Positions 10,863-23,900 of a stretch of 64,000 bases of DNA are shown piece by piece; positions within the stretch are counted from its first letter, which is position 1; every line of letters begins with the position of its first letter. The DNA is from Rachycentron canadum. Taxonomy: Eukaryota; Chordata; Actinopteri; Carangiformes; Rachycentridae. The notes under the pieces were generated by a model. The model made no database searches, was not told where the DNA came from, and saw only the letters and a list, made by a program, of their open reading frames with translations. The position numbers were made by a program, and so were the translations under genes. The stretch lies in assembly GCA_038496675.1 (NCBI GenBank), contig CM076654.1, positions 11,182,121 to 11,246,120 on the forward strand. Reading direction: 5' to 3'.

Positions 10863-12838
10863 AGGAACTGTTTTATTTAAGTTCATAAATCAGTGGCAAA
10901 TATTCTACTGCTCATTTCATGCCAGGGAGCACTAGTGGTATAAAACTGTAAGCAATACAAAGTCATATTTTTAATCCCAGTAATTATTTGTGCAAGGTGT
11001 GCAGCAAGGAAAATAATTCTTTTCTCTACAGGTCATCACACTGCAGCACCAAGTGAAAGAGAGATATTGTTTCTGTGTTTCCACATGTATTGCATAGTTT
11101 CCTACGTTGTTCCTACAAATAGAGAGGGATGGAAATAGAGGTATACATGTGACAGCAGAGTAGGAGCATACTGTGTGCTACATGTAAAAGCCCAAGTGGA
11201 GACATTTTTTTTCTGCACTACTCCCTTGTCAATAAATACAGACAAACATGTAGAAAGGATGCTCAAAACATTTTTATATCAAGCTGTCACAGAATAATGT
11301 CAGTTGCCTTATCAACAAATGGCAACATCTGCATGACAAAAGTACATATTGAAATAGGGGTTCAGTATAAAACTAACATACAAGTCAAAATAGCATAATA
11401 CTAAACACTTACTGACAGACTGACACGAGTCTTATGTGATACAGGATGATTGCATCACTAACACACTTGGTGCAGACATTTCCTCCCCCACCCCCATCTA
11501 ATATTACATTATAGTCACAATGACAGATGTTTCTGTCTTTTCCCATCCACCCTGTAATCCCCACTTTCAGCTTTTGATGCTAAAAAAAGCAGGTGTCTGC
11601 AAATACTATTCTACAGTAGCTACTGAATGTTAAGTAAAGCCTTAAGCCTGAAGTGTTACACACTCACATTATTAATTGACCTCCAGGCTACATCCTGTCA
11701 ATACAATATAATGCAGTCTTGTATAGAAGACTATTAAAGTATGCCTCTATAAAAAAAAAGTATATTAAAAGTTGTAAATAAAACCATGTTGTAAAATATC
11801 CCCTCCTTTTGAAAGACTATCCACAATCCCCAAGTTGTTTGTGCTCTGCTGCCTAAATGCTCCTCAGCTCTGAAACACTATCTGTGCTTATTTCACCTCC
11901 TTTTCCTCTCTTCCACTTTTCATCCTTGCTAGGCCTCTAGTGCTGTCAAAAACACCTCTACCTCCTACCCTCTCAACCCTCTCCCCTGTTATCTCCCTTC
12001 TTGTCCAAAACAGCCCCTCTGAGTGCTTACCTTTCAGCCCTAATCATTTCAGAGCTGCAGTCTTGCAGTGATTTTCATTTTAGTTGCCTTACGGCACCAC
12101 TGAATGTTGTACATTGTCCTCAGTCTGGAGTCATCTGCATTTCGCTTCCACTTCCTTCCCCAACATCTTCCCCATCCCACCCACCAATTTTTTCCTCTCC
12201 ATCTTTACTTGCTGGCCGTTTTATCACTCATCTCTTGTTTACCCTCATGGCAACATAAACATCCATCTTTCTCTTTCTTTTCCTTACTCCAACCATTTTT
12301 CTTTGATTCATCACTACTTTATTTCTTTATTTTTTTTCACACACCATTGCCTTCCACAGTCAGCTCTTCCAATGCTTTTACCCACATAGCCACCTGCACT
12401 TTGCCCTTATGTCCTTGCCCTCATTCTCCATCCCTCATCCCTCTATTTTACTCTTGTGTTGCTCCTCACTGTGTCCTTCACTGTGCACTGAGCGGCAGAA
12501 TTAGCCGCTTATTTCACTTCTAGCAGAAGAGAAACCCTGTCACACAAAAGCTGGTGGAAAAATATGTTTAAAGACAGTACACTGAACACAAACACACATA
12601 CACAAACGATGCAGTGACAATGTACAATGGCAAGAGAGCACAATCTAAAACACACACAGGGAGCCCGTATAATGCCTCACAGAGTAATCTGTTGACACTG
12701 CAAAAATAAAGCCAAAGAAAGAAAGTTTCCAAGAAAGAAAAGCCCGAGGAGATTCATGGTGCTTAGAAAAGAAGAATAAAACATTGCATGTGTGCATGTG
12801 TGTGTATGAGAGAGCGAGACAGAGAGAAAGAGAAGAAT

Positions 12839-12878
<40 letters not shown>

Positions 12879-13789
12879 ATGAGAGCTATACGGTATGACA
12901 ATGTCTCCCATGTCAACTGGTTTGCAGAAAAACATGATGAGTTGGATTTTAAAGTGATTTGTGTTGCTGAACTCTTAAATTGTGACAAACCCAAGAAAGT
13001 GAGTGTCTGGCTGCGTGTTGATGCACAACATGAAGTCAGTATCACTGCTTTTGTTGTGTAACTACACAGTTCAAGTATCACTGATTAACTTCGATACATT
13101 ACTTTTGAGATGAACAATTCACCCAGAAACTAATCTCATGCGACACTTGTCTTGAATAGTCTGCATTAGTAAACAACAACAAAAAAAAAGCTTAATGCAC
13201 AAGATTAAGGATATTCTGGGGCTGGTCGACTATAAAAAGTCGCAGCCTTTAAGGTAAATTGGTTGCAGTTGTCACTCAAGTTTTAAGCAGTTCAGTGACA
13301 TAAATCTAATTTGAAGGCAGAAGATATGAATACATGAACACAAAGACTATACTGTAATTAACTGCCAATAGTTTGTTAGGAATGATTTTCCTTTTTAGCA
13401 ATAACTAAAGGGTTATTTCAGGCAACCATTTCCTCATGCACTGATGTCAGTGATTAATGAAGCTCAAGCAGTTTCAATCTCACTGGCCATTGTGCAAGTC
13501 CACATTTTGAGGAATTAATTAAAGTGTAACAATATATGATTAAACTTCACTAAGTCTCAGTGTACTGCTTAGTCATGGCCATTATTCTTAAAGCCAATGA
13601 GCCCAGGATTCATCTTCAATCTACTATCACCTCAGTGTTGGAGCATATGCATGCCGGAGGGTGTGTGTGTGGGAAGGTGCACCTGTGGATTTATTTATGT
13701 GTACATTAAGTGTGAATGCATTTTATGCCTGTGTATGCGAGTCTGCATTTCTCTGAGTATTTGAGCTGCATAAGCCAGTCGCTACATCC
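10863..13789. other. Intronic stretch without recognised genes
   Basis: This contains a C/T-rich stretch at about 11870-12480, which creates overlapping chance frames up to 139 codons, and the GA microsatellite at 12844. No exon or mobile element was recognised. Confidence 0.55.
12844..12876. repeat. (GA)n microsatellite
   Basis: About 16 uninterrupted AG units, preceded by a looser GAGAGCGAGACAGAGAGAAAG stretch from about 12805. Confidence 0.97.
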
Positions 13790-14060
13790 AGATTCCACAT
13801 CCCCATTATAGCGGTCATGCTAACTGATGCTTTAGCCGCCTTGTTCTAGTCTAGCTATAGCGCATTAGCTTAGCATCATCAAGGCTTTGGCTAATGGAAG
13901 GCTTTGCTAATCCTCTACTTATTAGGGCACTTTGGAGAATTAGTGCCCTCATCCTCTCTACATCACACACTCTTGAGTCTGCAGGGGGCTTTCTAAGCAC
14001 TAGGCTCATTAATACTCTTTGCTAATGACTTAAAGGGCCCGTTGCATTAACCCAGCCCAA
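13790..14060. promoter_or_regulatory. Candidate non-coding regulatory element rich in homeodomain core sites
   Basis: This non-repetitive block has about ten TAAT/ATTA cores in 270 bp (13805, 13864, 13892, 13908, 13921, 13939, 14008, 14010, 14023, 14046). One is a TAATCC, the preferred core of Otx/Pitx-type factors, and several lie in a GCTAAT context. A 7-bp perfect inverted repeat GGGCACT..AGTGCCC at 13925-13948 encloses one core. Long introns of neural genes in vertebrates often contain conserved enhancers of this composition. Whether this block is conserved cannot be seen from one sequence. Confidence 0.35.
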
Positions 14061-15664
14061 TTTTACATCACTCTGAAGTAGGCAACGGTTAAAGGAGACT
14101 GAAAATGAGAAAGAGATAGATGTGCTGCTGCAGTAAAATGTGTCACTTTGAAGAGTTTGACAGTAACAAAAACACACCTTGCTGATGTTAAGGTTTCCAA
14201 GTATGTGAATAATTCTAAAAAGTCATGTCTGAGTGACTAAGTATGAGTTGACTATTAAACTGTGCAGATGGATAGCGTTATACCTAAACTGTGTACAATG
14301 ACTGCACTCTGAGCACAAAAAAGGTTTCAATTTCAGAGAGAACAAGAAAGAGAGGTGTGTAGGAGTGCAAACAAATACAAAACGTAGCCATTTGGAATCT
14401 TTCACCTTTCATCCTGAACCACAACCACCCACTAATCCACACTCACACACCACCATCAACATGGCCAACCCACACATGGGGACACATACGCACCTCCTTT
14501 ACGTGAGCTGTATTCTGACGCATTATAACTCATTCTGGGATCAATCTCGCTAAAGCAGCTAAGACCTGTCAAGCAGTCATGCAGAGGGGTTTATTTGAGG
14601 GATGTATATGTCAGTCATACACAGTGACATCCGAGAGTTCAGTCTGTCAGCCATAGGAATTACTGCATGACTCATCTACTGTGCTAAGTCATTAGCTCTG
14701 TGTTTTGTTTTTTTTTTTAATTATTTTTACTGAGATGTCATCATACCAGTGTGGAAGTCCATCTCTTCATCAGCCACACAGCATGCATTTGTTTGGGTGA
14801 AATGCTTGATTAATCCTGCGTGACTGCTCCACAACTTGCGAAATGAGATAAATCAGCCCCACACAGGTCTTGTTTACATTTGATGCATTTTCTGTATGTC
14901 AGTGTGTATTGTACACATGTTGTCTGCAACAGAGTATGTTATTGAGCTCCGTCTCTCGCTTCTCAGCCTGTCAGAACAAATGGACTGCAAGCACTTCACC
15001 TGCACCCGGGTGTGACTGATTCTTCTCTCTATCTGTGTCTCTCCAAGCAGCTCTTCACCTACTGCACACTCACACAAACCATACACACTTCATCACCCTG
15101 ATACATAGTCAAACAGTTTCTGCAGCCCAGAGACCGAGAATGGAAAGTGAGAGGAAAGAGAGAGGGGTGCGAAGCAAGGAAAATCAATACCTATGTGTAT
15201 GCCTGTAGCTTTAGAATAATTCTTGAGAAAGTTAGAAACTATAAGAGACTTTGACAACACTGACAGCACAGCTTTAAATGGAGTTTAATATATAAATAGT
15301 CTGTCACGAACCCTTTAACTACCACTGGGTCAGTACTACCCAAAAGCAGTAGTATACATTGACATACAGTAAATATATAGAAACCTTACATGGTGTTAGA
15401 GCCATATAGTAACAACGTTTCCTTCTTTTTTAAATTGTGGGTTAGCTGACAGTAACAAGGACAACTCAATTTGTTTTCAACATGAGAGAAATACTCAATT
15501 ATGTAAAGCAATAAGCTGAATGAAGATACTGAGCCTGGCTGTAAGATGAGTATGTAATCATAATCAAGTGTTTGGCTTCCTCAGAAATTCACTGACAGAT
15601 TAAGAGGAAGTCCTAGCCAGCGCCCACAGCACTGTCATAACCAAGACTGTATCAAGTGTAGTAT

Positions 15665-15719
<55 letters not shown>

Positions 15720-17005
15720 TGTGTGTGCTTGTGTGTGTGCATGTATATCTCTGTGTGGGTGACCTACTTGTGTCTGCGTATTGTTTCATGTATTGTTCCA
15801 GATCCACAGCTCCAAACTGCTGCCATGCACTGTGCCATACACGGCTAAGCACTAAGTGGCAGAGAGAGATGCTTACTCACACAGCTGGCAGGCTGAAAAT
15901 GTGCTCTGCTCTATATATGTGTCTATGTGTGTCTGTGTGTGTGTGTGGAGTGCTGGTTTGCTGATATACACTCCTTGAGGGAATTAGCGCTTGAATTAAT
16001 GTGGTCAGGGGGGTAGAATGAGCAAAAGATAACATGCCCTTTTCGACTTTGTTTCTCTAGAAATTTATCACTCTAAGTTCTCTGACTGCTGGCACTTCCT
16101 GTTGCTGAAAATACCAGACCAATGATTTCTCGCAAACACAATCTGTTCTTATTCCTGCCCCCAATACGCCTACCCACCCCTTCCCTGTTCCCATTAACAT
16201 TTAATGGACCCCCTTTGGTCGCTTCATCTTGTCACATTTAACATCATCTATTCCTAGCTAACTCTAGTCTTTGTACCCTGGAGATGTATACATCCTCTCT
16301 TTCATCCAACCTCATTTTTGTTTTTTTCTGTACCTCCATCTGTGCTTCATCTCCCCATTCCCTTCAACTGCCCCTCAATTCAGTGCCCTTTACTACTGTA
16401 TTTATCCAGTTACTGCACTCACCGTTATCACACTTCGCAGATGAATGCCCTCTCTCCCTTTTTTCCAATCCCCATATTCCCATCGCTCACTTTTTCTCTC
16501 CTTAATTTATACTCCACCGCTATTCCTTTGCTTTGTCTCTTTTTTTAAATAACCCTTTCTTTTACCCCACTCATATTTTTGCCACGTCCTCCTTTTGTAT
16601 CCCCCCTCTCCATCTCTCCCTCCCTCTATTCAGCATGAGTCAACAGTATAATTTCCCTAGGTTTTAGCTTCTGGTGTTGTTGAGCATAACAGATAAATGC
16701 CTCTTATCCACACACTGCTCTTCTTTCTCTTGTCTCTTCTCCACCCCTCATTGATCTCTCCTTCCTTCACCTTTTGCCACCCATCCAGACTCAACTAAAT
16801 TATTTACTCCATTATCTGAGATTGGTACATGTACAGTAGACCATTCAGGGCTAGTTCATTTTTTTCTTCCATCTATCCATCAACTCAATTGTTTTTTTTT
16901 AAATCCAATTAAGATGTACCTTACACACTTTTTCCTCCAGTGCCCACTTGATTCTCTCTTAAAACTCTGCACTCCCCTTTGTACACTGCTTCCCTTATCC
17001 TTTGC
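14061..17005. other. Intronic stretch without recognised genes
   Basis: AT-rich intron with the GT microsatellite at 15667 and a long C/T-rich, weakly repetitive stretch at about 16140-16800. No exon, RNA gene or mobile element was recognised. Confidence 0.55.
15667..15740. repeat. (GT)n microsatellite
   Basis: About 25 perfect GT units to 15717, followed by an imperfect GTGTGCTT extension. The Cys/Val and Thr/His frames it generates are artefacts. Confidence 0.97.
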
Positions 17006-17945
17006 TTTAAAGGTCCCATGTTGAAGAAAGTACCATTTCCATGTCTGTTTTCATTATAAAGCAGATCTAAGTGCTGTACAAATAGCATGACAGTATCAGT
17101 CTATGGAGAAATGCGCACAGCCCATATTCAAAAACTGAGCCTTAAAAGGAACTGTCACTTTAAGCAGCTGCCCAGGTGAAGCAGCAGTCTCTCCCTAATT
17201 TCCCCATACACAGACGTCACCCCACCGGCATTTGACATTCCTTCCAAGCACCTGCTTTAATGTCTCCACTGGTCTCTCATCTGCAGTCTCAATCAATCCC
17301 ATTCAAAACTTTGCACAGTCTGGAGGCGATGGAAGGGTAGACTGTGCCTGCTCCTTCTGCTGGTAATCCACTTACCATATTTCACTCTTGCTGTCCCAGC
17401 TGCCTGATTACCCACCTCCCTGATGTTCCCAAAGATCTCAGATTCTGCAGCCATGCATGATCCTCTGGCTGGCCTCGACGCATACTGGCACTGAACAGGT
17501 CTGCCCGGAGGATTTAACAGCCAAGCAGAGTGCGCTGGAGGCAAAGACAGTGAGCTCAGCCACTCCTGCATCAGACCTGGATACTGCAACACTGCAGACA
17601 GTTACCCCAAAGCTGCCAGATGATCCATGGGTGTGTGCTGGAACCAGGCCCAAGGCTGGAGCATTTTAACCCAAATTTGACCTGTATGTATTTACAGGTG
17701 TTACAGCATTTTTAACAAAGCTACAATGGTAGCATTACTCATTACCTGTGGTTGGCCAGGCCCAAACAGTCAGCCAATCAAAAGGAGAGGTGCATTGGCT
17801 AACCACCATTTTCTAGTGGTCCAGATAGAGAAAAGAGACAGGAAATGTAAAATGTAATAAGATGGTTTTTGGTTCCATAAAGTGCTTATGGATATATCTT
17901 CAAAATCTTGGAAACTTGGAAGTGGAGATATAGGACCTGTAACAT
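17006..17945. mobile_element. Repeat element with short terminal inverted repeats, copy A (probable non-autonomous DNA transposon)
   Basis: The left end TTTAAAGGTCCCATGTTG and the right end ATATAGGACCTGTAA form an imperfect inverted repeat of about 12 bp, each next to a TTAA-like or TAA sequence. The interior (17450-17640) matches copy B at 58160-58330, and both copies share the left end, which shows a dispersed family. The segment 17457-17669 is open in one frame and aligns in that frame with copy B (see findings), so the element may contain a relic of coding sequence. I cannot name the family. The outer limits are inferred from the inverted repeat. Confidence 0.6.
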
Positions 17946-20745
17946 AATTTTATCTTTCCTAGAGTGTGAGTTTAACTACTCTTATCCCCCCCCCCCATTC
18001 TTATAAGACAGTAAAGATTCCACATATACCCATTAATGCTTTAGACTTCCACATTTTTAAATAGCAGCTGAAAGAAGAGATGCGACGTAAGAGGAGTGTA
18101 ACTTTCCTATTCAACATCAAAATAAATGCATAGTGACATGATGAAAACCAACACTGTAGTTATTGGGGCTGGGGTTAATTGTGTGTTAAGGGAAATGAAA
18201 AAATAAACGTCTTGCTACCTCCTCCTGTGCTCTATGAGCTGGTAGAAACTCCATTGCTTTCATGTAATTGTGTAATTTTCTTTTCCTGATGCCTGCCCAC
18301 TTTTAGTATCATATAGCTCTCTTTTTCTCCTGACACTAATAACATACACCCACTGTCTACATTCACCATGTTGTCAGCAGCTTTTCTGCCATGTGTTTCC
18401 TTTCAGTTCTGTAACCACTAACCCCTTGTCATACTAAATCATTAGCGGTTTATGTTATCAGTGGCTAAAATGATTTTATTTATTTTTTATTTTTATATAT
18501 TATATATTTTTATTTCTATCAAACAGAAAGAAGGTACAGAAACGAAATAAAGTTCCCTAGTATCATAAAGGTGTGCATCTCCTACTGTGGCTCACTGTGC
18601 AACAGTTTATCCTCTTTTTCATTTCTTAGTCCCCTTTGGGTATTCCTCCTTCCATCCACCTTAAATCCACTCAAAGATCCTGATGTGTATATATATATAT
18701 ATCTTTGTGTCCAAGCTCTACCCATTGTAAAGTCAAGGAGATGAACGTGTCCCTTGGGAAAATCCACAGCTCCTCTGTTTACAGCCCCAAGGCTTTTACA
18801 GCTATTACTTCCTCAGGACAGATCTATGCCCTTCCCTTTCTCCCTCCTTACTTCTCTAAACTTGTACTTTCAATTTTCGTTCTCCGGCTTTGGAATTTCT
18901 GGCCTTGTAACAGAATCAAATGCCACTAAAATGTTTCCAAATAGAAACTCACACTCATAGCATGCTGTTCTGCTCTTCTCTCTCACTCTCTCACACACAC
19001 ACTCTCTTTGTCAGCTAGGGTAATGACCCATTTGTCAATGCTTTAATCATATTTAGAAAATGGATTGGTTGTTGTTCACTGCTAATGGCTCAATGTGTCT
19101 GTGTTTTCATTGCCTGTGTACACGGCAGATGTCATATTTTCCCTCTTGGTATCTCAATATTCAATTGCACACAGGTGTGTGTGCATGTGAGGTGAGTGTA
19201 TTTCTGTTTTCCGATGTATTCTCATGTCTGTACAATTTACCTGGCTCTCTGATGTTTTCGCTCCCCACAAAGACTGGCCGATGGTCCTCCATAATGAAAT
19301 TGGGAAAGTGACAGCAGATAATCATTGCGCTATTCATCTCTCACTGATCAAACTAAATATTCAGGGGTGTTGCATCCCAATCACTCAAGTCACTCACTGT
19401 AAACACTGCAGTGATTGGCCTGAGGTTGGGGGTGGGGGCCTGGTCATTCATTTCCTTGTAACTGACTGACCTAGTGATTGACACTATTATTCAAGGGGAA
19501 CAAATTAGCTTAACACTTGATATCTGAGTTGGGGAATGCGTGTGCAGTATGACACACAATTTGTATGAACAGAGACAAGTAGTAAAATATATTCCCCACT
19601 TCTATGGTACATTTCCCTCTGCCTGGAACAACAGCATGTTGAGTGATGAAACAACATTATTAGCTGGAGCTGTGTACAGAGATTTGGAAGAGAGAGGGAA
19701 GAAATGAATGAATTGAGTGAGAAATGTTGGGGAATAAGATAAGCAAAAAAGGGACTTTTTTTGGTCCATAGAGAGCAAGTTAGGGGTGTGCATTTCAGAA
19801 GGAAAGTGGAAATGAAGACTGGATTGAGGGAGAAAGAAGTTATTTAATCGATGGATTGAGGAAAAGAGCTCTGGAAAATGAAGGAAGGATAAAGGTCTGT
19901 AGAGACAGATGCAAATCAGCGGGCAGGAGAGGGAGAGGGTGAAGGTAATGAAAGGAGGGAGGGAATGAGAGATGGATGAATAATGAAGAGACTGTGGGGA
20001 ACTCCATAATGATACATGACTCTATCAGATTTACTTCAATGAGAAAGAAAGTGCCGGCTGCCTCCCTGGCAGAAGTGAGAACAGAGTGGAAAACAATAGA
20101 GAGCATTTGGCATGCATGTAATGGAAGGTTAGAGTGATTAACCAAAATTAATTAATTGAATAATTTACGTAGATAAATACATTGCACTGTGAAGGAAGAT
20201 GAAAAGATCACAGTTGAATTCCTTTTAATGAGAATAAACACCATGCTATATGTTTCAGGCCTATATTTGAAAAAAGAAAAAAAAAAAAACTGGCACCAGC
20301 TTACTTATGTTTTGTATGCGTACACAAGAGTTTTAATTGCTTTATGCAGAACACACCTTTAAGTCTCTCGTGATTACTTTTATAGCTTACTAGTCTGTAG
20401 TGCATTTGTTCTGAGCTCTTTGTGGAAACAATTTTCACGTTTTTCCCCTCCAAGCTTTCTTACTCCTCAGACTCATACACATACGATATGAATAAATGAA
20501 CTCATGTATATGCAAACACTGTGTACAAGTTGCAAACCAACACACACAGACTCATCAGGTATTCTACCCTCAGCAGTTCGGCACAGCAGGTTCATATATG
20601 CTCCTGTTTAGTTTTAGTTTTTTTTTTTTTTTTTAATTTAAAAACAGTATAGGCGTAGAGCTCTGACTCAGTAGTGATATGGTGTACACACAAACACACA
20701 CCAACACACACTAACACACATGCACTGACAGAGTTAATGTATGCA
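17946..20745. other. Intronic stretch without recognised genes
   Basis: This contains a poly-C run at about 17986, a short (AT)n at 18686-18703 and a G/A-rich region at 19680-20120. A TTAATTAATT cluster lies at 20149. Nothing else was recognised. Confidence 0.55.
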
Positions 20746-20990
20746 TCCAGCTGCCCATGGCTGCTTGTATCAAATTCCAAATCCTGCTGCTGGCACATAA
20801 AACTGTGAAGGGATCTCTAACCCCTTCCCTCCAGGCAACTATCCAGCACAAGATGCCAGCTAGTGTCTTGTGTTCTGCCACTACAGACCTCTGCTCTCCT
20901 TTCCCTGTACTGGGCTGGTCAGTGCTCCACATGGTAACTGTTCTCTCTCTCTCTAATGGTGAAATGACCTTCCAAACTAAGTCAAAATAG
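20746..20990 (+). mobile_element. LINE 3'-end fragment (L2/Rex-type, 5' truncated)
   Basis: The frame reads LPMAACIKFQILLLAHKTVKGS and continues open to KSK at 20987. This resembles the HWLPVAARIKFKxLLLxxKTxxG motif found near the C-terminus of L2/CR1-type LINE polyproteins. The last part (NGEMTFQTKSK) is the shape expected after the WNxLP block, though that block is not intact here. It is degenerate, with no reverse-transcriptase core nearby. A T-run of 17 at 20618-20634 lies upstream and is not a tail for this orientation. Confidence 0.6.
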
Positions 20991-23900
20991 AAGCCACTTG
21001 CCATTTTCCCAAACAAGGTAAAAACAATATCCAGGAGTATCTTGTGTTGGCCTTGTTCAAGGAAGTAATATCCTCTTTCTCAAATTTACTGAAAAAAAAA
21101 AAAAAAAGATGAAATTTAGAAATTTAGTCCTACATGATTGTTCTATAGTCGCATAAAAAGGCAGGATTACAATGACCTGTCCTGTCCTGTATGAATTAAT
21201 ATATCATCCCACAAAATCTATAAGACTGAATAAATTACATGTATAAAATGCTAATGTAATTTATACACAAATGCCTTTCACAGATCAACTACAGTCACTT
21301 CTATCTAGCCTTAACTCTAGTCATAAAATACACCTGCTTCTTCTCCTTCTTGACTCCTTTTTGTACCTCTGTTATGTTACCTCTGTTAATGAGATGAAAT
21401 GCAATTACACAAGATGACATAAATAACGTTATCTTGGGAGATTTATCTTACAGAGTCATCTTACTGTAATATTGTCCTCCAGCAACAGGAATGTTTTTCC
21501 AGATCTTTCAAAACTAATGTTCACTATTCACTTTGATTTTCTTCTTCATGCACTGCTTAAAAATATGAAAGAAAAGCAGGGCTTATGTTAATATTTAGAG
21601 TTAACAGTTGACCAGGGCAGATTCATCCTGAGCGATTTTTAGTTTGCGCATGTAAAAAAAAGGAAAAATCGCCTAAATAGCAGCAAAAGACAATATAAAT
21701 AATGTATTTCATAGAATATTTGAATATACAGCCAGTCAATCAGTTAATATTTTAGTTATGTGCTGCATTTTCCAATGTAATAAGTATTTTCATTGTACAA
21801 ATATGCAGTCTCGAGTTTAAAGATTAAAACGGTCGGTGTATCAGCCTCTTAGATGTAGGCAATGCCTTGCCATCAAACACATTAGGATCTTTTCTTTAAT
21901 TATATATTTACATGAAAGAAATGCAAGCATTATCTTCCTACAGTTTGCATCATTCACTGGTAAAGTTAAGAATTATCTCATTCGAGTGTAACAAGTGCAA
22001 CAGCGATATGCCATGCTGTTATCATTTGGTTTTCAGTCAGTTTTGTGATGTGGGTGGATTACAATAAAACTTACAATAAAACTTGGCCATTACAAAGCTG
22101 TGAAGTGGCCCTTCTCTCAAATGGGATGCAAGTTATTTCAAACAGTGTTGTTGTTCGTCCTTAATTAACAGTGAAATGGAAAAGTTCAGTTCTAAAAAAA
22201 AAAACAACAAAAAAAAACCCAACACTCCCCCGTTTACCCTCAGTTTGAGGAGCACAGTAGTAAAAAGTTCATTTGACTTTGATGTATTGTATAGTGTGTG
22301 ACTATGAGTATACCACCTGACAGGTGCAGAAATAGTGGTGATAAACAGATTCCTTAAGGACACCTTGCGCCTTTGTACATGTGTGTTAGTTAATTTGCAC
22401 ATGCCCATATGTGTGGGAGAGAGCACATGGAGGGTCATGGCACTTGTGTTGCTGGAGCCTTGTACACCAATAACTATCCAAATGAGCAACTGAACATAAG
22501 TGTGTGGGTAGCAAGCTCACAGTAACTCAAAGTGACATCATTACCAGCCAGTGGGCACAGCCAGTTAACTTGTTAGACACACAGTGATTATGTAACATAA
22601 CATGATAAAACCTCATTAATGACTTGATGCCTTTATATAAACTAAATATAATAATATATAATTTGTTTATTGATAGTTGATCATCTAAAATGGTTTATGT
22701 CAGTTAAGTATGGCCTTAGTTTTATAAGGAGAAAGACAAGTCCAATGTAAATGTTTTTCAAAAAACTAAAAAATAATAATTGATGACGACGTTCCATGAT
22801 TTTTGCTTTGTGGATGGATGGATGGATATGGTATCTTCTAGACTAGATGTCTCTCTTCTCGTACACACCCTTCATCTTTTTCTGTATGGCATATGGAGAT
22901 GTAATTACCTCGACTAAATGGACTCAAACCTTCTTGGTACAGAAGGTTGAGTCCACTTGGAGCCACATATTGTATACTCAAGCTGTTTGCACAGTATATT
23001 CCCTGTGGTACTTGAGATAAAAGCCTCCCAATTGGCATCTATGAAAGATTAGACAGAGAGACAAGGGCCATGTGGTGAAAAGGTTATTTTGGGTTATAAC
23101 ACTACTCAACCTGCCCATGATGAAAAGAGAGAGGGAAAATGAGAGGGCTTTGAAGTGCTAGTGTCTAGCTAAAGGCTACATTCACCTTTTATTTCACAGA
23201 AGAGCCAGATGGAGGGAGAGAGGAGAGCGGAAGGAAAGAAAACTGACAGGAGAGTGTATGAGAGAAAAAGGAAAAAAAAGAGAGATTAATACAGGCTGAC
23301 ATATATAAGGTTATGGCAGAATGGGAGATACACACAAATCAAGATACAAAGAGACAGAGACAGAGGGCGAGCAGAACACAGACAGTGAAAGAGACAGTTG
23401 GGAGAAAAAAGAAGAGATTAAAGCACAACAGCATCGAAGTAATGACAGATACAGAGGAGAGAGAAAGATAGATATATTCATGATTTCTCTGATGCATTCC
23501 AATTGTACTTGGACACTTTTGCTAGGCTGTCGATATGACATTCATGCCAAGAAAGCATACAAAGTTGAACTGAATGTGCCCCATTCCTTAGGACAGGCAG
23601 TGCTGCAACTCTTCCAATCTCTGCATGCAAATCATTAGAAGAAACAGAAATGGATCATTGCTACAGATGCGTTGCTCAACTGAAAAACTGCAAAGACACA
23701 TGTTTGTGAGTCCAAGTGTTTCCATATGATCACAAGTGTGAACAAGTCCTTCAGAGAAAAAGTGAATCAGGCAAGAGATGCAGCTGACAGGTCTTCCTCA
23801 GTGCATCACAATACTTTTCTAAACCGTGTACAACTGGATATCTACAGTAATACAAACTATAAACAGAACACACACACTGAATATGCCCAATGTCCCAGAA

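Noticed and set aside
12001..12523. Overlapping frames of 85-139 codons on the plus strand
   Set aside because: Several frames are open at once because the DNA is C/T-rich and lacks TAA/TGA; composition is Ser/Pro/Leu/Phe only.
15652..15964. Frames encoding Cys-Val and Thr-His repeats
   Set aside because: They are translations of the GT microsatellite.
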